Of a stretch of 64,000 nucleotides of DNA, positions 1 through 8,985 are shown piece by piece. A program made the position numbers and the translations under genes. The notes under the pieces were generated by a model that saw nothing but the letters and a program-made list of their open reading frames with translations, did not search any database and was not told where the DNA came from. Numbering within the stretch: the stretch's first letter is position 1; every line of letters begins with the position of its first letter. Origin of the DNA: Mesorhizobium sp. CA14 (GTDB lineage: Bacteria > Pseudomonadota > Alphaproteobacteria > Rhizobiales > Rhizobiaceae); contig NZ_JAIUHR010000015.1 of the NCBI RefSeq assembly GCF_020165195.1, forward strand, positions 1 through 64,000. The letters are read 5' to 3'.

Positions 1-5
1 AGTTT

Positions 6-73
6 GGGTTCCTCGCCCCCACAAAGTGGGGGAGAGGTGGCTCGGCGAAGCCGAGACGGAGAGGGGGAGCGCC
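6..73. repeat. GC-rich palindromic intergenic repeat, copy 1
   Basis: Intergenic element with nested inverted arms (CCCCC/GGGGG and CGGCGAAGCCG) and a conserved core that reads as CTCGGCGAAGCCGAGACGGA. The same element recurs inverted at 59194-59263 and 60363-60429 and directly at 60464-60534. All copies lie in the core-chromosome flanks, none in the island. Rhizobial genomes carry many such short mosaic palindromes. It is probably transcribed as a stem-loop; no protein is implied. Confidence 0.75.
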
Positions 74-149
74 CTACGCGATTATTCCCTGCCACGAGTC
101 AAAAGCGCATCGTCACCCGCACCTCCCCTCCAACGCGAGGGCGTAACCC

Positions 150-1622
150 ATGCGTCCCCACCCCAAACCCCAGGCCTTCCCGCTCGACATGCTGGCCGTC
201 AACCGCTCGAGCCCCGAGCATCTCTCGCGCCAGCTCTATCACGGCCTTGTCGCCATCATCCGCAGCCGCGCGCTTCCCCCCGGCTCGGAGCTTCCTTCCA
301 CCCGCGCCTTGGCCGCCGAGCTCGGCCTTGGCCGCAACACCATCGTGGCCGCCTATGACCAGCTGATCACCGAAGGCTATCTCGCCAATCGCCAGGGCGC
401 GCGCCCGGTCATCGTCGACCTGCCCGAAGGCCCGCGCGAAACACCGGCCGAGGCGCCGGCCGTGCCGCTGCGCGCACCCTCGCTGCGCGGCCAGCAATTG
501 CTCAGCCAGCCCTATCACCACGGCCGGCCGGGGCACGTCGCCTTCCACCCCGGAATGCCCGATGCGCAGAGCTTTCCCTTCGGCGTCTGGGGCCGGCTGG
601 TCGCGCGCCGCGCCAGCCATGGCGGCGAGACGCTGTTCGGCACCTATGACGTCACCGGCCACCCGGCGCTGAAGGAGGCGATCGCCGGCTATCTCTATTC
701 CGCGCGCGGCGTGCGCTGCCGGCCCGAGCAGATCGTCATCACCACCGGCGCGCAGGCCGCCTTCGACCTTCTGGCGCGCCTGCTGCTAGACCCCGACGAC
801 ACGGTGTGGATGGAGGAGCCCGGCTATTACGGCGCCAAGGCCGCTTTCACCGTGGCGGGCGCAAGGATCCTGCCGATTGCGGTCGACCAGGAGCGCGGCT
901 GGCGGCTCGACCCGCCGGACCCGTTGCCCCGCCTCATCTATGTGACGCCGGCCTGCCAGCATCCGCTCGGCATCACCATGCGCATGGAGGAGCGGCTGCG
1001 CCTGCTCGACATCGCCGAGACCGCCAATGCCTGGGTGATCGAGGACGATTTCGACGGCGAATACCGCTTTCAAGGCCGCCCCGTGCCGGCGATCCAGAGC
1101 ATGGACCGCTCCGGCCGCGTCATCTATGTCGGCACCTTCGCCAAGCTCCTGTTTCCGGCGCTGCGCCTCGGCTTCATGGTGCTGCCGCAAGAGCTCGCCA
1201 GCCGCATCGTCAACGCGCTCTCGACCACCGGCCAGTTCGCGCCGCTGCTGCTGCAGGCAGCGCTCGCCGATTTCATCACCGAAGGCCATATGAGCCGGCA
1301 TCTCAAACGCATGCGCCGCATCTACGCCCAGCGCCGCCAGCTCTTCCGCGACATCGTCACCGAGCGCCTGCGCGACGAGATCACGCTCTCCCCCGCCGAG
1401 GCCGGCATCCAGGTGGTGGGCTATCTGAGGGCGGGCATCGACGACATCAAGGTCAGCCAGGCGGCGGCGAAGCGGGCCATCAACGTCTCGCCGCTGTCGA
1501 AATATTTCCAGAACACGGCGCCGACGCAAGGGCTGGTGCTGGGCTATGTGGCGTGCGATGCGGCGCAGATGAGGGACGGGGTGGAGCGGCTGGCGGCGGC
1601 GATAGGCGAGGTGCTGGGGTGA
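150..1622 (+). CDS. MocR/PdxR-type transcriptional regulator
   Basis: 490 residues with the two-part architecture of the MocR subfamily of GntR regulators. An N-terminal winged helix (about residues 20-90, with PPGSELPSTRALAAELG typical of GntR) is followed by a fold-type I aminotransferase-like domain (about 120-490). The PLP-binding lysine is expected in YVGTFAKLLFPALRLGF, and an ITTGAQAAFDLL motif is present. Family members sense PLP or amino-compound ligands and regulate vitamin B6, GABA or taurine genes; the target is not visible here. The gene is uniformly high in GC, which fits core chromosome, and it is the last core gene before the island boundary at about 1652. ATG at 150 is used; a later ATG at 189 is also possible. 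Confidence 0.9.
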   Translation: MRPHPKPQAFPLDMLAVNRSSPEHLSRQLYHGLVAIIRSRALPPGSELPSTRALAAELGLGRNTIVAAYDQLITEGYLANRQGARPVIVDLPEGPRETPAEAPAVPLRAPSLRGQQLLSQPYHHGRPGHVAFHPGMPDAQSFPFGVWGRLVARRASHGGETLFGTYDVTGHPALKEAIAGYLYSARGVRCRPEQIVITTGAQAAFDLLARLLLDPDDTVWMEEPGYYGAKAAFTVAGARILPIAVDQERGWRLDPPDPLPRLIYVTPACQHPLGITMRMEERLRLLDIAETANAWVIEDDFDGEYRFQGRPVPAIQSMDRSGRVIYVGTFAKLLFPALRLGFMVLPQELASRIVNALSTTGQFAPLLLQAALADFITEGHMSRHLKRMRRIYAQRRQLFRDIVTERLRDEITLSPAEAGIQVVGYLRAGIDDIKVSQAAAKRAINVSPLSKYFQNTAPTQGLVLGYVACDAAQMRDGVERLAAAIGEVLG

Positions 1623-1651
1623 GTGATCCAGTCGCTGATGTGGTTGGGAAA

Positions 1652-1676
1652 TGGCGCACCAGAAGACATTCGAACT
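1652..1676. repeat. Degenerate tRNA-Arg 3'-end (putative distal att site of the island)
   Basis: 25 bp beginning TGGCGCACC and ending ATTCGAACT. It matches the first 25 bp of the tRNA-Arg fragment at 34849 at 21 positions, and the intact tRNA-Arg at 58980 at 18. It lies 30 bp after the stop of the last core gene and in the same orientation as the other two copies, which is where the far attachment site of a tRNA-Arg island should be. The match stops after the T-loop. The rest of 1623-1857 shows no gene. Confidence 0.5.
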
Positions 1677-1857
1677 ACTGCTCCCTCAGCATTGCTAGGC
1701 AATCCTCACTCTATCGGGTCATTTTCATTTGCTGAACATTTGCGATTGTAGGCATCGGCAACTAACGCCTCCGTTCTTCGGATTCGCAGACTCAACCGGC
1801 GGAATGCTAAAGTAGGATGATGCTGCACCGATTCCTTTTGAAGCTTGAGCGTTAGCA

Positions 1858-4800
1858 ATGAACGCTCTTCCACCCAATCAACTGCAAGATGGCTATGTCG
1901 ATCTTGATAGGCATTTTTCGCCGCTCCCGGAGTCTGTGGAGTTGGGAGATGACTACGAGAACCGCATTGCTTATGGTCTGTCCCCGCCGTCACGCTGGGC
2001 GGATCTCTTAAAAGAATACCGCGTGATTATCCTTGCCGAAGCTGGCGCCGGGAAAACGGAGGAAATCCGCCATACAGCGATAAAGCTCCGCGACGAGGGT
2101 AAGGACGCTTTCTTTATCCGCCTTGAGTACCTACCCGACGGAATCGAAGATGCGTTTGAAGGCGGGCAGACTGGAAACTTCGATGAATTCCAGCAATGGA
2201 AATCGTCCCAGGGCGAGGGCTGGATATTTCTCGATTCCGTCGATGAGGCCCGATTGGTCAGCCCGCAACGCTTCGAACTCGCCATTCGTGTCCTCTCGAA
2301 GGCTTTGGGAGACGCCGTCTTTCGTGCGCGTTTCTACATCACGAGTCGGGTATCGGAATGGCGGCCCAAAGCTGACCTGACGCTGGTAAACGCCAAGCTG
2401 CCTTTCGTGCCGGCTCCAAAGAAGACCGCGACCGCCGAGGTCGATAATATCGAGGAAGCCGCCGTCGACCAGATAGTAGCTGGGAGCGCGGCGAGGATAT
2501 CAAGCACAAAAAAGGAACCGCAATCCGCGAAGATCTTTTCGCTGGCCCGGCTTACAGAAAAGCAAGTCAGGATATTCGCCGCAGCGCGCGGCCTGACGGA
2601 TCTCAACGCATTTATCGATGCCATTAATCGGAATGCCGTCGATCTTTTCGCTTCGCGGCCTCGCGACCTCGAAGACCTGATCGATTTCTGGCAGAAGCAC
2701 GGCCGCATTGGCTCACGGCTGGAGTTGATCAAGGCCAGCGTCGAAGAGAAGCTAAAGGAAGCCGACCGCAATCGCGCCGCATCGCAACCGCTTTCTTTCG
2801 ATATGGCTTTGGAAGGAGCGATGCTACTCGCGGCCGCTGTTACCTTCCAGAAGGAACAGCGGATATCCGTTCCCGACAGCTATCACCGAAACGATGGCAT
2901 CGTGGTTTCGGACGCTCTACGCGGATGGACGGATGCACAATGCAGGGCGCTTCTCGCCCGGCCGATCTTCGACGAGGCGATATACGGATCTGTGCGATTT
3001 CATCATCGCTCGGTGCGCGAGTACCTGACTGCGGCATGGCTTAGTCGGCTGCTTATGGAAGGCAACTCGCGCCGCCGCATTGAAAATTTGTTTTTCAGAC
3101 GGCAATACGGGATGGATGTCATCATTCCGTCGATGCGCGGTATCCTGCCGTGGCTGGCGCTTCTCGATGAGCGGGTTCGCGAGCGTGCTTATTCTGTCGC
3201 CCCCGAACTCCTAATCGAGGGCGGCGACCCGTCGCAATTTCCGCCGGAGTTTCGAAACCGGATCGTGAAGGTGATTTGCGAGCGGCAGGCAGGCAAGGAG
3301 GCTGCCGACTATTCGTTTGATATTGGGGCCCTGCAACGCTTTGCCAATGCCGATATAGGCGGGACGGTAAAGGCATTACTCGCCACTTACGCCGACCATT
3401 CCGAAAACCGGAATTTGCTTATGCGGATGGTCTGGCAAGGCCAGATCAAGGAATGTTTCGACGAAGTCTATGCCGCGACTGTAGATGAAAGTGCCGGCAT
3501 TTACACCCGCCTGGCCGCGATGCGGGCCATGGCTGTGATCGCCGACCCGGCGAATATTCGGCGCATGATTGATCAGATGTTGCCGTCGCTGAAAACGGCT
3601 GATCACCGGATTATTGGCGGGTTGATCGAAGAGTTCGGAAACAGCGTCGTCACCGTTGACGATGTTCTGAAGATTCTGAAGCAGGTTGATGCGCCGGAGC
3701 GCTTTTCCCATCCCGGTTTTGTTGGCGCGCTCGCTGCCTTCATCGATAGAAACTCAGTCGAGCAAAACGCTGCCCTTATTCACGGAGTTGGCGAATTGCT
3801 GCGGCAACCGCCCTACGAACCGGGACGGCACTTCAAAATTTCCGCTCGGTACGCATGGCTTGTGGAACATGCAGGGCATGCCTGCGAGAAACTGATCGTT
3901 GAGCGCAGCGATCACTGTCTGAGCGAAGAAGCCCTCACTGTTCTGCGTCTCTATGCGTTTGAAAGCACCTACCATGGCAGCTTTACCTTTGGGAAAGACC
4001 TAGGCGCCATCGTTCCGAGATGGGCCGCGCTGAATGACGCGCTTTTCTGGCACGAAATTGCAGTAGGCCGTCGCGACGCCGAAGCCAAAGGCGAGCGTTT
4101 GATTGATTGGTGGCGCGCGGCAATGCTTCGAGAGTTCGTCGCTTTTCGCGCAGAAGATTTCACACGCATTGTCGGCTACATCAACGAACGGCCTCTCTGC
4201 GATGATAAACTCGTCGCGTTGTCGCTGGCATTCACCCTTTATCGGGACAACAAGCGGCCGAGACCCTGGCTCGGAAAGTTGAAGAAAACGATACAAGGGA
4301 ACGCTGAGCTCGAAGCTCGCCTGCACACGTTCCTGCATCCGCACCCGGATCCGGATGGAAGCCGATGGAAGAAGCAGGATCGGGAATTTAAGCAGCGGCG
4401 CAAAAGGCGTGAGGCTACCGAAGCCAAGCGGCATGCAGGCTGGAAGCAATGGCTAAATGATCATCTTGTCACTCTGCGCGACGTCTCCGTTGCCAAGAAT
4501 GGCACTATCTGGCAGGCGCAAGCCTATCTTCTCGACCGCCTGCGTCATTCGGGAAAGGAAAATCTAAGCCGCTGGGCTTACAGCAACTGGCGCGATCTGA
4601 TTCCATCTTACGGCGATCACGTCGCCAAGGCTTTCCGCGACGGCCTATTAGCGTATTGGCGCGAATTCACGCCCAAGCTGCGCTCGGAAGGGATCGAGAA
4701 TCCTGCCAGCGTCCCGTATGCCGTAGTTCTGGGACTATGCGGTATCGAAATCGAGGCAGAGGAAGTTCCGGATTGGCCCGCCAACCTCACGGCGGATGAC

Positions 4801-6231
4801 GCGCTTCGCGCCGCACGCTACGGGGTTTGGGAACTCAATGGCTTTCCGACTTGGATGGAAAAACTCTTTCGCGCGTTCGAGCCGCAGGTTCGGTCGGTGC
4901 TCGCCAGCGAAATCGCCTGGGAGTTGGATCAGCCGGTGACGGAACAACGGAACAGCTATGTGCTTTCCGATGTCGTCTGGCACGGCACCTGGGCCAAGGC
5001 GGCCTTGGGCAGAACGGTCTATGATCTGTTGAAGCAGAAATGCCCCGCGAGTGTGGACGTCCTGCGCGAATGCCTGCAAATCATCTCGGAGAGCACAGAT
5101 ATCCCCAACATTGAAATTGCCATGCTGGCAGAGCATTGGACATCCGATTTGGGTGATATCGAACTGCGCGCAACCTGGTTCGCTGCGTGGGTCTCAGTTT
5201 CCGGAGTTGACGGGCTTACGGCCTTCACCAAAGCGATCGACGGTATGGAGAATCAGAATGAGGCCCTGGCATTCTGCATGCGGTTCGCGGTGACGCTCAC
5301 TGGAAACCGGCGCTATAATATGGGCGCCCGTCAGAGCTATATGAATCCGTCGGTGCTGAAGGATCTCTACCTAGTTCTGCATCGCTACATCCGGGTCGAC
5401 GAGGACATTGAGCGCGCAGGGAAAGGCGTTTATTCGCCCACGATCCGCGACGAAGCACAGAATGTGCGCAACCATGTCTTTTCGCTCTTGCAAGAGATGC
5501 CCGGCAAGCTTTCCTTTCTCGCGCTCAAAGAAGTCGCCGAGAGCCACCCGCTCGGGGAGTCGCGGCCGTGGATGTGGCGACATGTGCGAAAGCGCGCCGA
5601 ACTGGATGCCGACAGCCCCGCATGGACATCGACCGATGTGGTGTCATTCGCACACACGATCGAGCGCCGGCCGCAGAACCATCGCGAATTGTTCGAGCTC
5701 GCGACGCTGCGCCTTCTCGACCTTAAGGACGAGATAGAGGAAGCAGACGACAGCATCGCGTCAGTTTTGCTTAAAGTCGAGAAAGAGACCGAGCATAGGA
5801 ACTTCGTAGGTAAATGGCTTAGGGACAAAGCTGATGGAAAGTATTCTGTCCCACAAGAAGAAGAGTTAGCGGATACGAAGAAGCCTGATATCCGCGTTCA
5901 TGGTGTAGGATTTGATGCGCCGCTGCCGATTGAGGCGAAGATTGTGGATAATGACTGGACCGGCCCACAGCTTTTCGAGCGCTTGGAGAACCAACTCTGC
6001 AACGACTATCTTCGTGATGTTAGGTCTAATTCTGGCATTTTTCTGTTGATCTATCGCGGAACCAAAACCACCTGGGAACATCCAACAAGCAAGCAAAAGC
6101 TTTCCTTTGCGGAGCTTGTCCCGGCCCTTCAGGGCTTCGCGGATGGCCTTATAGCCAGTCGAGCCGACATTGAGGCTATAACTGTGATCGGCATTGACCT
6201 CACTAGGCGAGCCGCGCCGAAGCGATTTTGA
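1858..6231 (+). CDS. NACHT/STAND-like NTPase with C-terminal PD-(D/E)xK nuclease domain; putative defence protein
   Basis: 1457 residues. A P-loop NTPase lies near the N-terminus: Walker A AEAGAGKT (about 60-67), Walker B GWIFLDSVDEARL (121-133), then a sensor-like FYITSRVSEW. FHHRSVREYLTAAWL further on resembles the helical region after NACHT modules. A long alpha-helical middle of about 900 residues follows, plausibly repeats that sense a ligand. Near the C-terminus PDIRV (1343-1347) and PIEAK (1357-1361) are spaced like the D and ExK of a restriction-endonuclease fold. The inferred role is an Avs-like immune protein in which sensing triggers nuclease activity; the trigger is unknown. GC is lower than in the flanking core gene, and the gene sits alone just inside the island boundary. 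The architecture is clear; the function is inferred. Confidence 0.65.
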   Translation: MNALPPNQLQDGYVDLDRHFSPLPESVELGDDYENRIAYGLSPPSRWADLLKEYRVIILAEAGAGKTEEIRHTAIKLRDEGKDAFFIRLEYLPDGIEDAFEGGQTGNFDEFQQWKSSQGEGWIFLDSVDEARLVSPQRFELAIRVLSKALGDAVFRARFYITSRVSEWRPKADLTLVNAKLPFVPAPKKTATAEVDNIEEAAVDQIVAGSAARISSTKKEPQSAKIFSLARLTEKQVRIFAAARGLTDLNAFIDAINRNAVDLFASRPRDLEDLIDFWQKHGRIGSRLELIKASVEEKLKEADRNRAASQPLSFDMALEGAMLLAAAVTFQKEQRISVPDSYHRNDGIVVSDALRGWTDAQCRALLARPIFDEAIYGSVRFHHRSVREYLTAAWLSRLLMEGNSRRRIENLFFRRQYGMDVIIPSMRGILPWLALLDERVRERAYSVAPELLIEGGDPSQFPPEFRNRIVKVICERQAGKEAADYSFDIGALQRFANADIGGTVKALLATYADHSENRNLLMRMVWQGQIKECFDEVYAATVDESAGIYTRLAAMRAMAVIADPANIRRMIDQMLPSLKTADHRIIGGLIEEFGNSVVTVDDVLKILKQVDAPERFSHPGFVGALAAFIDRNSVEQNAALIHGVGELLRQPPYEPGRHFKISARYAWLVEHAGHACEKLIVERSDHCLSEEALTVLRLYAFESTYHGSFTFGKDLGAIVPRWAALNDALFWHEIAVGRRDAEAKGERLIDWWRAAMLREFVAFRAEDFTRIVGYINERPLCDDKLVALSLAFTLYRDNKRPRPWLGKLKKTIQGNAELEARLHTFLHPHPDPDGSRWKKQDREFKQRRKRREATEAKRHAGWKQWLNDHLVTLRDVSVAKNGTIWQAQAYLLDRLRHSGKENLSRWAYSNWRDLIPSYGDHVAKAFRDGLLAYWREFTPKLRSEGIENPASVPYAVVLGLCGIEIEAEEVPDWPANLTADDALRAARYGVWELNGFPTWMEKLFRAFEPQVRSVLASEIAWELDQPVTEQRNSYVLSDVVWHGTWAKAALGRTVYDLLKQKCPASVDVLRECLQIISESTDIPNIEIAMLAEHWTSDLGDIELRATWFAAWVSVSGVDGLTAFTKAIDGMENQNEALAFCMRFAVTLTGNRRYNMGARQSYMNPSVLKDLYLVLHRYIRVDEDIERAGKGVYSPTIRDEAQNVRNHVFSLLQEMPGKLSFLALKEVAESHPLGESRPWMWRHVRKRAELDADSPAWTSTDVVSFAHTIERRPQNHRELFELATLRLLDLKDEIEEADDSIASVLLKVEKETEHRNFVGKWLRDKADGKYSVPQEEELADTKKPDIRVHGVGFDAPLPIEAKIVDNDWTGPQLFERLENQLCNDYLRDVRSNSGIFLLIYRGTKTTWEHPTSKQKLSFAELVPALQGFADGLIASRADIEAITVIGIDLTRRAAPKRF

Positions 6232-6352
6232 TGATTACGAAATCTCTGAGTTTGGCTCCGCCTTTGCACAGCGGCAACCGCATTCTGGCGCGCCGCGCCG
6301 GGTGATGATGAGAACTACGTCTACGCTATAGCCCTCCTTTAAGCCGGTTCGA

Positions 6353-6383
6353 ATACCGCGTTCAAATCCTGTCCCCGCAACCA
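6353..6383 (+). other. tRNA 3'-end-like fragment (fMet-type), possible relic att site
   Basis: The stretch GTTCAAATCCTG followed by TCCCCGCAACCA has the form of a tRNA T-arm, 3' acceptor strand and encoded CCA, and closely resembles the end of an initiator tRNA-fMet. The matching acceptor 5' strand and anticodon arm are absent upstream, so this is not a complete tRNA. A terminator follows 20 bp later. It could be an att relic of an element that used a tRNA-fMet gene. The remainder of 6232-6689 shows nothing else. Confidence 0.45.
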
Positions 6384-6402
6384 ATTTTATCATAAATCAA
6401 TT

Positions 6403-6431
6403 ACCGTCCCGGTCTAACCGGGGCGGTTTTT
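6403..6431 (+). terminator. Rho-independent terminator
   Basis: A hairpin CCGTCCCGG-TCTAA-CCGGGGCGG is followed directly by TTTTT. It would end transcripts coming from the large NTPase gene or from the tRNA-like fragment just upstream. Confidence 0.75.
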
Positions 6432-6689
6432 GCGTTTTGAGAGGAATGCGGACTTCTCATCCCCCGGCCGTCGCATTCCGGCAGTCACATGCTGGGAAGG
6501 CAGTAATCTTCGGTCGTGTGGAGAGCAGCTAGCCAGGGGCCGCAATGAAAGCACTAGGGTCCTCTGTCGAACTCTCTCGTGTCTCGCCCCATCGATCCTC
6601 CTGCACGCTCAATGGCGCGGTCGCGCCATCGCTTTTTTGAAAGCGATCCCCATGAGTGACATATGGGAGGACCGGCAAGAGGCACATGT

Positions 6690-8045
6690 ATGACACGACG
6701 AGAATTCTCCCGCGAAGAACTCTTCGCGATGGTCTGGGAAAGGCCGACCAGCGAGATCGCAAAGGAACTCGGCATCTCCGATGTGGCACTCGCCAAGCTT
6801 TGCAGGCGCCTGCAGGTCCCTAAGCCACCCAGAGGCTATTGGGCGAAGGTTCAGGCAGGAGGTGGTTCCCGGCGCCCACCCTTGGGTGCCTTCCGCGAAG
6901 AAATCGATCGGCGCCGGCGTGAAACCGCGCGCATCCAAGCAGCCGGAGCGCTCTCTGATCTTCAACGGCAATTCTACAACGCCGCGATAGCTGACCTGAA
7001 GGCGCAAGGCGTCGACGCTGCTGCGGTTACCGGAAACAGGCTCCCGAACCTCGCTCCGGACCTCGCGGCACAGCTTCTGCTGCTGATCCAGAACCGCGCT
7101 CACGAGTGGATCAAGCAGGCAAAGATCGATGCCCGCTGGAGTCACTCGCTGCAGGGAAGCGCTGCCAGTCTCGTCGGAAAGCTGCTTCCATTCGCCCGGC
7201 CCCAGCTTCTCATGTTTGAGAGCGAGCAAAGAAACCGGTGGTCGAGCGGGAATGGTCCCGCCGTTCTTGTCCGCCTCACCGCTCCCTTACAGGAACGGAT
7301 TGCCTCCCTGGTACGCATGGTCCGAGAACACCAGCTCCACCATGTGGTGATGCCGCTGACGTCAGCTGACCATTCCTGGTCTGCCCGCTACATCCACACT
7401 CCGGATTCGCGCACGTTTCTGGATAGCACCCTCTGCATCTCCGCCTCAGAGATTTGGGTGCAAAGCACGCGACGTGCCTGGAGAGAGGAAGATCGGCCTG
7501 AGCGCATCGGTACCGCAAGATTGGCGCTGCGCGAAATCATGCCGATCGACTACATGCCCACTCGTGAAGTACCCCTGCCTCCTTCCATCACGAGAGCGAC
7601 CGTTGCGCCGTACCGGGGGCGGCTCCAAGCACTGATGGACGCGGAGCAGGTTTGCGAAATGCTTTCTGGAGCGGCGCGCGCGATGGAGCGAAACGTGCCC
7701 AACGATACCCTCGCGCTAGCCGACAGGATCTGGTTCGGCGCCCACCGTCCGTTTCGGTCGGCCCGCGATGCCTGGTCGCGAATCGAAGAAGAGCTGGATC
7801 AATGGGAGACGGAGCTCGAGGTCGAACGCTCGGCAGTGGCAAAATCAATCCTAGGGATCGATATCGGTGATATCGTAACCGGGCAGGTTCAAGGCCGCAT
7901 TGTCCGCATTTGTGTAACGAGCACGGCGGTCTACTCTAGTGAGAAAGGCATCGTCTTTGCGGTCGACGGAACTCGCTTCCGGAAGGACGGCACGCTCGGC
8001 AAGCAACAGGACGCGATCAGGCTGTACTTTGCAAACGACGTGTAG
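6690..8045 (+). CDS. Conserved protein of unknown function with N-terminal HTH
   Basis: 451 residues. The N-terminus (SREELFAMVWERPTSEIAKE, then LGISDVALAKLCRRLQVP and PPRGYWAKVQAG) is the recurrent HTH-containing opening of a widespread uncharacterised bacterial family. The rest has no motif I recognise; a Glu-rich segment (about 375-395) and a C-terminal beta-rich part are visible. The start is placed at ATG 6690 because AAGAGG lies 7 bp upstream and the family signature begins there, rather than at an in-frame start 27 bp earlier. DNA binding is inferred from the HTH only. It stands alone between the NTPase and integrase debris. Confidence 0.7.
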   Translation: MTRREFSREELFAMVWERPTSEIAKELGISDVALAKLCRRLQVPKPPRGYWAKVQAGGGSRRPPLGAFREEIDRRRRETARIQAAGALSDLQRQFYNAAIADLKAQGVDAAAVTGNRLPNLAPDLAAQLLLLIQNRAHEWIKQAKIDARWSHSLQGSAASLVGKLLPFARPQLLMFESEQRNRWSSGNGPAVLVRLTAPLQERIASLVRMVREHQLHHVVMPLTSADHSWSARYIHTPDSRTFLDSTLCISASEIWVQSTRRAWREEDRPERIGTARLALREIMPIDYMPTREVPLPPSITRATVAPYRGRLQALMDAEQVCEMLSGAARAMERNVPNDTLALADRIWFGAHRPFRSARDAWSRIEEELDQWETELEVERSAVAKSILGIDIGDIVTGQVQGRIVRICVTSTAVYSSEKGIVFAVDGTRFRKDGTLGKQQDAIRLYFANDV

Positions 8046-8146
8046 ACCAGCCTTGCATATCCGGGACGGCAACCCGCTGTCGTGCTGCGCCAGCTGCTGT
8101 TATGATTAAGCCTTGATGCTTCTTCGTAGTTGAAGCTACGTCTCCG

Positions 8147-8528
8147 ATGCCTGTTGACTGGTCGGACGAACAGAATGACGCAATCGTCGCGGACTATTTC
8201 GGTTCTACAGCGATCTCAACGGGTGAAGCCCTGGCACTGACGGGTGCGATGCTGGGGCATTCAAAACTCACACTCGACAGCTATCTATGCTCACGTGCAA
8301 AACGATCCCTCGAGGCGTGCCGCTAATCGAGTGGCCAAGAAAATCGCCGCTGCATTGGCGGGTAAGGCAGACCCTAGCAGTCGCCGGAGCGTCAAGTCGA
8401 ATGCGCGGCTGACCGAGCTCGGTGGGTTTGTTGCAAGCCTTGCCGATCGGCTGAAGGCCGAAGGCATCGACAGCGCGCGGGCGCGGCCCATTATGGCCGA
8501 CGCGATGGCCGGCATAAGTGAAGGCTGA
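8147..8528 (+). pseudogene. Chimeric debris: N-terminus of a WSDEEND-type protein joined to a tyrosine integrase C-terminus
   Basis: The frame 8147-8326 begins MPVDWSDEQNDAIVADYF, the usual start of an unrelated family of about 300 residues. It then switches to TGEALALTGAMLGHSKLT, the GH-box region of a phage-type integrase. A second frame, 8244-8528, continues the integrase with STAIYAHVQNDPSRRAANRV, including the catalytic Tyr. At least one deletion fused the two genes and one frameshift broke the integrase. This marks an old element end beside the toxin-antitoxin and defence operons. Confidence 0.7.
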
Positions 8529-8556
8529 GCACCCCGCATGACTTCCCTATTAAGGC

Positions 8557-8985
8557 TTACGCGCCCGACCGGCGTAACGCCTTGAAGGGATCGAGTAATG
8601 TCACACCACGCCCGTCAAAATCCTTGACGTTGCGGGTGACTACCACAAGGCCATGTTCTCGCGCGGTCGCAGCGAGCCCCGCGTCGTCAATATGCTTTTC
8701 GCTTACAGCCAGCATCTCGCCCCAGGCTGTGGCTACAGGCCGGTCAATCGGCAGAATTCGACCCTCGAACGCATCGAAGATCAACGAGATAGCGGCTTCA
8801 AGCTCATCCGCCGCCTTGGGCTTCGTCTTCCGCAGGTTGGCGACACCTTTGACGATCTCACGCACTGTCAGGGCGCTAATCGCCAAATCGGCGTCATCGA
8901 CGCTTTTCAGCCACGTAGCCACATTCTTGTGCGGGACGGTCTTGCCGAGTTCGCGCAGGACATTGGTATCAAGAAGATATTTCAT
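8557..8985 (-). CDS. PIN-domain toxin (VapC-like ribonuclease)
   Basis: 142 residues. The protein opens with the PIN acidic motif MKYLLDTNVLREL (D6). It continues with an internal acidic residue in ALTVREIVKG, the HIDDAGLAATA helix and VVVTRNVKDF, giving the full metal-binding set of a VapC-type RNase. ATG at 8985 is chosen over an upstream start because the PIN fold begins there and the codon lies inside the last 17 bp of the preceding antitoxin gene, a translationally coupled arrangement typical of toxin-antitoxin pairs. The expected role is RNA cleavage when the partner is lost, stabilising the island. Confidence 0.9.
   Translation of the reverse strand: MKYLLDTNVLRELGKTVPHKNVATWLKSVDDADLAISALTVREIVKGVANLRKTKPKAADELEAAISLIFDAFEGRILPIDRPVATAWGEMLAVSEKHIDDAGLAATAREHGLVVVTRNVKDFDGRGVTLLDPFKALRRSGA

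Noticed and set aside
6290..6383. Complete tRNA gene
   Set aside because: Only the T-arm, 3' acceptor strand and CCA are present; no matching 5' acceptor or anticodon arm can be folded.
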